From contig JAEWJI010000043.1 in the NCBI GenBank assembly GCA_023386645.1, positions 1-18,428 of the forward strand: a DNA stretch of 18,428 nt, given 5' to 3'. This document shows positions 12,920 to 18,428 of the stretch, one piece after another. Numbering within the stretch: the first letter of the stretch is position 1; every line of letters begins with the position of its first letter. Made by a program: the position numbers and the translations under genes. The notes below the pieces were generated by a model. The model saw only the letters and a list, made by a program, of their open reading frames with translations, was not told where the DNA came from and ran no database searches. Source of the stretch: Pseudomonadota bacterium (GTDB lineage Bacteria; Pseudomonadota; Alphaproteobacteria; Caulobacterales; Caulobacteraceae).

Positions 12920-15277
12920 TCAATGCGCTCCGAATGAGGACCCACTAGACGCCAGGCGTATCACCACGTCGTCCACCTGAACCCCGCCGCGGTCGACGAC
13001 CAGGTTCTGGTAGTTGCGCTGGCCGTCGATGGTCTCGGCGTCGATGTCTTCCGCATCGCGGGTGAAGCGGCGGCGCAGATAGGTCGAGAGCTCTCCGGCC
13101 GTGACCATGGCGTCGCCGTCGCCGTCGGCTTCACCGGCCAAGCCCGAGCGCAGGAAATGGGCGAGATAGCCGCCGGCCTCGAACTTGTCGGCGACGGCAG
13201 AGGTCAGGTCCTCCTCGGAACTGAACAGGCCCATGACGCCCGGCCGATCCACCACGTTGCGGGCGAAGCCCCCTGAGAAACAGCTGTCGAGCACCAGCAT
13301 CGACAGGCGCGTGCGCAGGGTCCCGAACATCGAGGCCATCTCGGTGTCGGTGATCTCTCCGTCGCGCAGGGTGATGGTCTCGTACCGGCCGTCCGGCTCC
13401 CTCCCCCCCTCTTCCTGGCCGCCGTGGCCTGAGAAGAAGAACAGGAACATGTCGTCCGGTCCCGCCTGACGCGCCACCTGCTGGAAGGCGCGGCGCACCC
13501 CGCCGACGGTCGCCTGGGCGTTGGTCAGGACCACGCTGGCGGGGTTCAGCACGCCTTCACGGCGCAGGGTCTCGGCCAGCTTGCGCGCGTCCTCGTCCGT
13601 GTAGGGCAGGTTCGCCTCCTCGGAGCCGTAGTCGGAGACCCCCACCATGACCGCGAACACGCGGGCGCCGCCCTGGACCGCCGCCTGGCGCGGCGAGCCC
13701 TGGCTGGGCGTGACGCTGAACCGGTAGGAGCCGGTCTCTCCCGGGGCGAACGAGGTGACCATCACCTCGTACTCGCCGTCCTCGGTCAGCACGGTGTCCA
13801 GGCGGCTGTTCGTGCCGTCTTCGCCGTCGTCGTTGTCGAGCGTCTCGCCCGACGGCGTCGACAGGATGATGTAGGCGTCGAACGCCGACGACGTCAGCTC
13901 GGCCGCGATCCGCTGGCCGCGTCGGCCCGTGAACACATAGCGATCGACATATTCGCCCGAGTCCAGGGTGTCGTCTCCGGCCGCCAGGAAGCCGCCCACC
14001 GTGTCGCCGATGTCGATGTCGCCTGGGCCGCCGGAGCCGCCGCGATCCGCGTACCAGGATGGCTCCTGCGACTGGCCCCGCCCGGGCCGGGCGCTCAGCC
14101 GGAAGGCGCCCGTCTCTCCGGCCGCGTAGGAGGTGGCGTGGACCCGATACTCTCCATCCGAGGGCAGGGTGACCAGCAGTCGGCTGTCGCGCCCGCCGTC
14201 GCCGGACGGATCGTCGTCGTTGAAGGCCGAGAAGCCGTTCGGCCCCTCAATGGCGACATAGGCGTCGAACTCCGAGGAACTCAGGCCCAGGTCCAACTGC
14301 TCGCCGCGACGGCCACGATAGAGGAAGGTGTCGACGTATTCGCCGCCGTCCAGCCGGCGATCGCCCTGCATCAGGGCGCCCTGGACGCTCTGGCCCAGGC
14401 GCAGTTCGCCTTGCCCGCCGCCCCACTGCTGGGGACCCCGACCGTCGCGGTCCGGCCCGCGTCCACCCAGCCGTTCGAGCCGGATGCTGTAGGGACCGGT
14501 CTCGTCGGCGGCGTAGCTGGTGGCCGTGACCGTAATCTCGCCGCTCTCGGGCGCGGTGAACACCAGCCGGCTGTCGGTCGAGCCGCGCGCGGACTCGTCG
14601 TCGTCGTTGTCGACCTCGAGGCCCGCGCCGCGCAGCACCAGATAGGCGTCGAAGTCGCCGGACCTCAGGCTCAGGGCGTAGCGCTGGCCCCTCTGCACCG
14701 ACCCGACCCAACCGTCGGCGTATTCGCCGTCCTGGAGCCGATGGTCGCCGGGGCTCAGCCAGCCCTGAAGCGTCTGGTCGGGCGCCAGGGGGCCGCCGCG
14801 AGCATACAGATCATCGCCCCGGCCGCCGTGATCGCCCCCTCGCCCGCCCGGCCCGGCGCGCTCTCTGCCGCCCCGGTCCTGGCCGTGCAGCGACAGGACA
14901 TAGTCGCCGGTTTCGGACGGCTCGTAGCTGGTCGCGCTGATCTGATAGACGCCATCGGCCGGGAGGCGGATTTCCAGCAGGGAATCGGTTTCGTCGCCGT
15001 GGCCGGAATCGTCGTTGTCCTCGGCGAAGTCGCCGGGGCCCCGGATCATCAGGTAGGCGTCGAAATCGTGCGACGTCATCCGCACCGAGACGCGATCGCC
15101 GGCCCGGCCGCGAAATTCATAGACGTCCACGAACTCGCCGGCGTCCAGTCGGTCGTCGCCGCGCTGAAGCCGCCCCTCCACCTGGTCTCCCGGCCGGAGA
15201 TATTGCTGGGCCTGGGCCGGCGCGGCGGCGAAAACGGCCAGGGCCACGGCGGCCACGGCGAGCATGCGGACGGTCAT
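12920..15277 (-). CDS. Secreted caspase-like protease (orthocaspase) with four pre-peptidase repeats
   Basis: A 785-residue exported protein. A signal peptide (1-23, ending APAQA) is followed by four beta-sandwich PPC (bacterial pre-peptidase C-terminal) domains at about 27-131, 164-270, 291-396 and 421-524. Each has GEYVD-like, SxxFDAY, NDD and YxxxETGxY motifs. A C14 caspase-like domain (538-770) begins ARVFAVMVGVSDY and has the catalytic pair His618 (FFSGHGG) and Cys666 (LDSCFSGG). Residues 718-729 (DGDGDAMVTAGE) form a textbook EF-hand loop. Family members cleave after Arg or Lys, often calcium-activated, but the substrate here is unknown. Gly-rich linkers join the repeats. ATG at 15277 follows GGGGGAG at 8 bases, better than the upstream in-frame start. 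It stands alone with no obvious partner. Confidence 0.9.
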   Translation of the reverse strand: MTVRMLAVAAVALAVFAAAPAQAQQYLRPGDQVEGRLQRGDDRLDAGEFVDVYEFRGRAGDRVSVRMTSHDFDAYLMIRGPGDFAEDNDDSGHGDETDSLLEIRLPADGVYQISATSYEPSETGDYVLSLHGQDRGGRERAGPGGRGGDHGGRGDDLYARGGPLAPDQTLQGWLSPGDHRLQDGEYADGWVGSVQRGQRYALSLRSGDFDAYLVLRGAGLEVDNDDDESARGSTDSRLVFTAPESGEITVTATSYAADETGPYSIRLERLGGRGPDRDGRGPQQWGGGQGELRLGQSVQGALMQGDRRLDGGEYVDTFLYRGRRGEQLDLGLSSSEFDAYVAIEGPNGFSAFNDDDPSGDGGRDSRLLVTLPSDGEYRVHATSYAAGETGAFRLSARPGRGQSQEPSWYADRGGSGGPGDIDIGDTVGGFLAAGDDTLDSGEYVDRYVFTGRRGQRIAAELTSSAFDAYIILSTPSGETLDNDDGEDGTNSRLDTVLTEDGEYEVMVTSFAPGETGSYRFSVTPSQGSPRQAAVQGGARVFAVMVGVSDYGSEEANLPYTDEDARKLAETLRREGVLNPASVVLTNAQATVGGVRRAFQQVARQAGPDDMFLFFFSGHGGQEEGGREPDGRYETITLRDGEITDTEMASMFGTLRTRLSMLVLDSCFSGGFARNVVDRPGVMGLFSSEEDLTSAVADKFEAGGYLAHFLRSGLAGEADGDGDAMVTAGELSTYLRRRFTRDAEDIDAETIDGQRNYQNLVVDRGGVQVDDVVIRLASSGSSFGAH

Positions 15278-15351
15278 CTGATGGTCTCCCCCGAGAAGCG
15301 CCACAGTGCGCTCAACGCACGCTGTTCTCAAGCCCGGATTGATCGACGCCT

Positions 15352-15363
15352 GTAACCGGTTAC
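15352..15363. promoter_or_regulatory. LacI-type operator candidate upstream of the ABC ATPase
   Basis: GTAACCGGTTAC is a perfect 12-bp palindrome with a central CG, preceded by T (TGTAACCGGTTACG), the typical shape of LacI-family operators. It is centred about 40 bases before the ABC ATPase start and 80 before the divergent caspase-like start, so it could control either. No LacI-type gene is in the window. A 5-bp hairpin (15306-15320) is the only other structure seen in this 120-base gap. Confidence 0.5.
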
Positions 15364-15397
15364 GGTGCCCGCGCGATCAAACAGCGTCGGGACGGAC

Positions 15398-16489
15398 ATG
15401 GCCGAAGTGCGGCTTACAGGCGTGGTCAAGCGGTTCGGCGCGACCGAGGTGCTCAAGGGCGTGGACCTGCACATCGCCGATGGCGAGTTCGTGGTCTTCG
15501 TGGGCCCGTCCGGCTGCGGGAAGTCCACCCTGCTGCGCACCATCGCGGGCCTGGAAGAGGCGACGGCGGGCGAGATCGAGATAGGCGGACGGGTGGTCAA
15601 CGACCTGTCGCCGTCAGACCGGGGCGTGGCCATGGTCTTCCAGTCCTATGCGCTTTATCCGCACATGACCGTCTATGAGAACATGGCCTTCGGGCTGAAG
15701 CTCGCCAAGACCGACAGGGCCGAGATCGACCGGCGGGTGCGGGCCGCGGCCGAGAGCCTGAACATCACCGAATATCTGGACCGCAAGCCCAAGGCCCTGT
15801 CCGGCGGCCAGCGCCAGCGGGTCGCCATCGGTCGGGCCATCGTGCGCGAGCCGCAGGTCTTCCTGTTCGACGAACCGCTGTCGAACCTGGACGCGGCGCT
15901 GCGCGTGCGGATGCGCTACGAGTTCGCGCGCCTGCACCAGACGCTGAAGACGACGATGATCTACGTCACCCACGACCAGGTGGAGGCCATGACCCTGGCC
16001 GACCGCATCGTGGTGCTGAACGGCGGAAGGATCGAGCAGGTCGGGGCGCCGATGGAGCTCTACGAGAGCCCCCGCAACCTGTTCGTCGCCGGCTTCATCG
16101 GCAGCCCGAAGATGAACCTGATCGCCTGCCGCCTGGAGGAGGCGCGGTCGGACGGGGCGGTGGTCATGACCGAGCCCGGCGAGCGGCTGCGGGTGGCGGT
16201 GGACGCCTCGACCGGCAAGCCGGGCGACCGTGTCACCCTGGGGGTCAGGCCCGAACATCTGTCGACGGAGGCGGGCGGCGACGCGCTTCAGGCGCGGGTT
16301 CGTTTCGTCGAAACCCTGGGCAGCGCCACCTTCGCCTATCTCTCACACGGCGAGGCGGAGGAGACCCTGACCGCCCAGCTGCCGGGCGACGCGCGCCCGG
16401 GCGTGGGAGACGCGGTGGCCCTGCACGCGCCCGCCGACCGGGCCCACCTGTTCGACGCGAACGGCGACGCCTTCCCTCGCCTTCTGTAA
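15398..16489 (+). CDS. Sugar-type ABC transporter ATPase (MalK/UgpC family), without partners
   Basis: A 363-residue ATP-binding subunit of a carbohydrate-class ABC importer. Walker A is GPSGCGKST (36-44), Q-loop Gln82 (VFQSYALYPHMTVYENMAFGL), signature LSGGQ (134-138), Walker B VFLFDEP (154-160), D-loop SNLD and switch His192 (VTHDQ). From about 240 a TOBE-type regulatory domain follows (VRPEHL), as in MalK and UgpC. It would power uptake of a sugar or glycerol phosphate at the inner membrane. No permease or binding-protein gene adjoins it, so it may serve several transporters. ATG at 15398 follows GGGACGG. A palindromic LacI-type operator lies just upstream, consistent with sugar control. 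It ends 9 bases from the convergent next gene. Confidence 0.92.
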   Translation: MAEVRLTGVVKRFGATEVLKGVDLHIADGEFVVFVGPSGCGKSTLLRTIAGLEEATAGEIEIGGRVVNDLSPSDRGVAMVFQSYALYPHMTVYENMAFGLKLAKTDRAEIDRRVRAAAESLNITEYLDRKPKALSGGQRQRVAIGRAIVREPQVFLFDEPLSNLDAALRVRMRYEFARLHQTLKTTMIYVTHDQVEAMTLADRIVVLNGGRIEQVGAPMELYESPRNLFVAGFIGSPKMNLIACRLEEARSDGAVVMTEPGERLRVAVDASTGKPGDRVTLGVRPEHLSTEAGGDALQARVRFVETLGSATFAYLSHGEAEETLTAQLPGDARPGVGDAVALHAPADRAHLFDANGDAFPRLL

Positions 16490-16498
16490 GGCGTAGGT

Positions 16499-16888
16499 TC
16501 AGCGCCCCGGGCGCAGTTCGTTGACGACCCGCCGGCCCAGGGGGTCGCGCGAGCTCCACGTCTCGCCGACCCGGCCGTTCGGCATCTCGGAGCAGAAGCG
16601 CGAGATCATCATGATCCGGGGCGTGATGCCGTTCAAGCAGACCTGACGCCCCTCCACCCGCCAGCGCGCGGCGATGCGCCGACCGCTCGAGAACTCGGCG
16701 CGGTAGCCGCCGTCCGCGTCAAACCAATGCTTGACCCAGCCGCCGTCCGGATAGCGGGACAGGACCGTGTTGCCGAATGCGTGGCTGATCTGGGCGGGAT
16801 GACGCCCGGCGTCTTGGCCTTCCGCCGCCCCTGCAGCGGCGCCGATCACGAGAGCCGCGCAGGCGGCGACCGCACGAAACCTAAGCAT
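16499..16888 (-). CDS. Small secreted protein of unknown function
   Basis: A 129-residue protein with a clear signal peptide (residues 1-24, MLRFR then an alanine-rich hydrophobic core), so it is probably periplasmic. The mature part is tryptophan-rich: WVKHWFDADGGYRAEF, then RIAARWRVEGRQVCLNG and SRFCSEMPNGRVGETW. It has two Cys (in QVCLNG and RFCSEM) that could form a disulfide. The pattern resembles small beta-barrel or beta-sheet hypothetical proteins of Alphaproteobacteria, but I cannot name a family. ATG at 16886-16888 follows GAGGGAG at 9 bases; an in-frame TTG at 16894 is less likely. It converges on the ABC ATPase gene with no visible terminator and is divergent from the helicase gene. 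Confidence 0.75.
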   Translation of the reverse strand: MLRFRAVAACAALVIGAAAGAAEGQDAGRHPAQISHAFGNTVLSRYPDGGWVKHWFDADGGYRAEFSSGRRIAARWRVEGRQVCLNGITPRIMMISRFCSEMPNGRVGETWSSRDPLGRRVVNELRPGR

Positions 16889-16983
16889 ACACAACCACTC
16901 CCTCTCCCCGGGCGGCGATCCTTACCATCTGTTCATGTTTTGGGAAGGGCCAGGTCGGTCAAGCGTTTGCGAGGCGCGAATAC

Positions 16984-17011
16984 TTGACTCTCGCGTGGGG
17001 GCATCTATATC
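16984..17011 (+). promoter_or_regulatory. Candidate promoter of the DEAD-box helicase gene
   Basis: TTGACT (16984-16989) and TATATC (17006-17011) are 16 bases apart. A GANTC site (GACTC, 16986-16990) overlaps the -35, so CcrM methylation could influence it. The start would be near 17018, at an imperfect palindrome TGTCC-G-GGACA (17020-17030), leaving about 95 untranslated bases. Confidence 0.55.
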
Positions 17012-17113
17012 CGCTCCCGTGTCCGGGACAGGTCTGCGATCCGCGCCGCCCGCACGCCCCAGATGGGCGGTTCCGAACGCTGACACGCACGACCTCCCAT
17101 CCTTCAAGGACAT

Positions 17114-18428
17114 ATGACCGAATTTTCTCAACTGGGCCTGTCGCCCACGACCCTCAAGGCCGTGGCCGAAACCGGCTACACTACCGCCACTCCGATCCAG
17201 GAGCAGGCGATTCCCGTGGCCCTCGCCGGCCGTGACGTCCTGGGCATCGCCCAGACCGGCACCGGCAAGACCGCCGCCTTCACCCTGCCGATGATCGACC
17301 GGTTGGCCTCGGGCCGGGCCCGCGCCCGCATGCCCCGCGCCCTGGTCCTGGCTCCGACGCGCGAGCTAGCCGACCAGGTGGCTTCCAGCTTCGAGAAATA
17401 CGCCAAGGGCACCAAGCTAAACTGGGTGCTGCTGATCGGCGGCGTCTCGATGGGCGACCAGGTGGCGGCCCTGAACAAGGGTGTGGACGTGCTGATCGCC
17501 ACGCCCGGGCGTCTGCTGGACCTGTTCGATCGCGGCAAGATGCTGCTGACCGGCGTGGAGCTGATGGTCGTCGATGAGGCCGACCGGATGCTCGACATGG
17601 GCTTCATCCCCGACATCGAGCGCATCTTCAAGCTGACGCCGCCGCGCCGCCAGACGCTGTTCTTCTCGGCCACCATGCCGCCGGAGATCACCCGGCTGAC
17701 GACCCAGTTCCTGAAGGACCCGACGCGCATCGAGGCCTCGCGCCCGGCGATGACGGCCGAGACCATCACCCAGTACCTGGTCCGTATCCCCGCCTCCGAT
17801 CCGAAGGCGAAGCGCACGGCGCTGCGCGCCCTGGTCGGCCGCGAGGACGTGCGCAACGGCATCGTCTTTTGCAACCGCAAGTCCGAGGTGGACATCGTCG
17901 CCAAGTCGCTGAAGACCCACGGCTTCGACGCTGCGCCGATCCATGGCGACCTGGATCAGAGCCTGCGCATGAAGACCCTCGCCGCGTTCCGGTCGGGCGA
18001 GCTGAAGCTGCTGGTCGCCTCGGACGTCGCGGCGCGCGGCCTGGACATCCCCGACGTCAGCCACGTCTTCAACTACGACGTCTCGCACCACGCCGACGAT
18101 TACGTCCACCGCATCGGCCGCACCGGTCGCGCCGGCAAGAAGGGCCAGGCGTTCATGATCGTCACCCCGGCCGACGACAAGTCGCTGGATAAGGTGATGA
18201 AGCTCATCAAGATGGAGCCCGAGGAGCTGACGCTCGACATCGACTGGTCGAGCCTCGGCTCTTCCGCGCCGCGCCGCGAGGCCGCTGGCGGCCGTTCGGC
18301 CCGGGGATCGTCGCGCGGTCGTCGCGAGGCTCCGGCGCCGGAGACGCCCAAGACGGAACCCGCGGCGGCGGTGCAGGTCGACCAGGCCGACCAGGCCGAG
18401 GCCCCCGCCCGCTCGCGCGGTCGTCGCC
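17114..18428 (+). CDS. rhlE: RhlE-type DEAD-box RNA helicase (3' end outside window)
   Basis: The first 438 residues of an ATP-dependent RNA helicase, open at the right edge. Motifs in order: the isolated Phe and Q motif (F4, ATPIQEQ, 25-31), AQTGTGKT (46-53), PTREL (81-85), GG (109-110), TPGR (130-133), DEAD (154-157), SAT (185-187), IVFCNRK, SDVAARGLDIPDV and HRIGRTGRAG. After about residue 385 a low-complexity, basic, Arg/Gly/Ala-rich tail begins, typical of RhlE-like proteins that act in ribosome assembly, RNA decay and cold growth. ATG at 17114 follows AAGGA closely. The long leader and the presence of cspA in the same window make a cold-response role plausible but unproven. Confidence 0.93.
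   Translation, partial: MTEFSQLGLSPTTLKAVAETGYTTATPIQEQAIPVALAGRDVLGIAQTGTGKTAAFTLPMIDRLASGRARARMPRALVLAPTRELADQVASSFEKYAKGTKLNWVLLIGGVSMGDQVAALNKGVDVLIATPGRLLDLFDRGKMLLTGVELMVVDEADRMLDMGFIPDIERIFKLTPPRRQTLFFSATMPPEITRLTTQFLKDPTRIEASRPAMTAETITQYLVRIPASDPKAKRTALRALVGREDVRNGIVFCNRKSEVDIVAKSLKTHGFDAAPIHGDLDQSLRMKTLAAFRSGELKLLVASDVAARGLDIPDVSHVFNYDVSHHADDYVHRIGRTGRAGKKGQAFMIVTPADDKSLDKVMKLIKMEPEELTLDIDWSSLGSSAPRREAAGGRSARGSSRGRREAPAPETPKTEPAAAVQVDQADQAEAPARSRGRR

Noticed and set aside
14138..15355. 405-codon plus-strand open frame opposite the caspase-like gene
   Set aside because: It mirrors the repeat-rich coding strand, has no recognisable motif, and has no plausible start context.

Overview
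The window is GC-rich, almost entirely coding chromosomal DNA from an alphaproteobacterium. It most likely comes from the order Caulobacterales (a Caulobacter, Brevundimonas or Phenylobacterium relative). The evidence is a clear MipZ division-site ATPase, a Caulobacter-type 69-residue cold-shock protein, Caulobacter-like housekeeping promoters (a perfect GCTANAWC -10 upstream of glmU), and GANTC (CcrM methylation) sites sitting in intergenic inverted repeats. I see no insertion sequences, phage genes, CRISPR arrays or other marks of transfer. No gene-free stretch exceeds 300 bases.

Layout. Bases 1-2352 hold cell-envelope and division genes: the end of a SPOR-domain protein, a membrane-anchored J-domain protein coupled to mipZ, and a SPOR lipoprotein. 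Bases 2598-7322 (all minus strand) read cspA, glutathione reductase, class II DAHP synthase, prephenate dehydratase, then a short leader and chorismate mutase. This is a phenylalanine/tyrosine block. Bases 7600-12478 hold a CPBP-family membrane protease-like protein, rpiA and glmU (overlapping, minus strand), gph, and a glutamate/dicarboxylate-type symporter. Bases 12569-12898 hold a tRNA-Val(CAC) and a small conserved-looking protein. Bases 12920-18428 hold a large secreted caspase-like protein with four pre-peptidase repeats, a solitary sugar-type ABC ATPase, a small secreted unknown, and an RhlE-type DEAD-box helicase cut by the window end.

The most interesting element is upstream of chorismate mutase. 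A 30-codon open frame ends in CYFGFYGFRYAG (six Phe/Tyr in nine residues). Its aromatic codons can pair with the bases immediately before the chorismate mutase start codon, around a three-way junction with a 12-bp stem and a 7-bp hairpin. This looks like a leader-peptide switch that senses charged tRNA-Phe/Tyr and acts on translation rather than through an intrinsic terminator. The adjacent prephenate dehydratase lacks the C-terminal ACT domain that normally gives phenylalanine feedback, so control may have moved from the enzyme to the RNA.

Other leads: a symporter with Lys and Gln at positions equivalent to two sodium ligands of GltPh; a caspase-like protein with an EF-hand loop; a LacI-type palindrome before the orphan ABC ATPase; and GANTC-bearing inverted repeats at mipZ and upstream of the SPOR lipoprotein.
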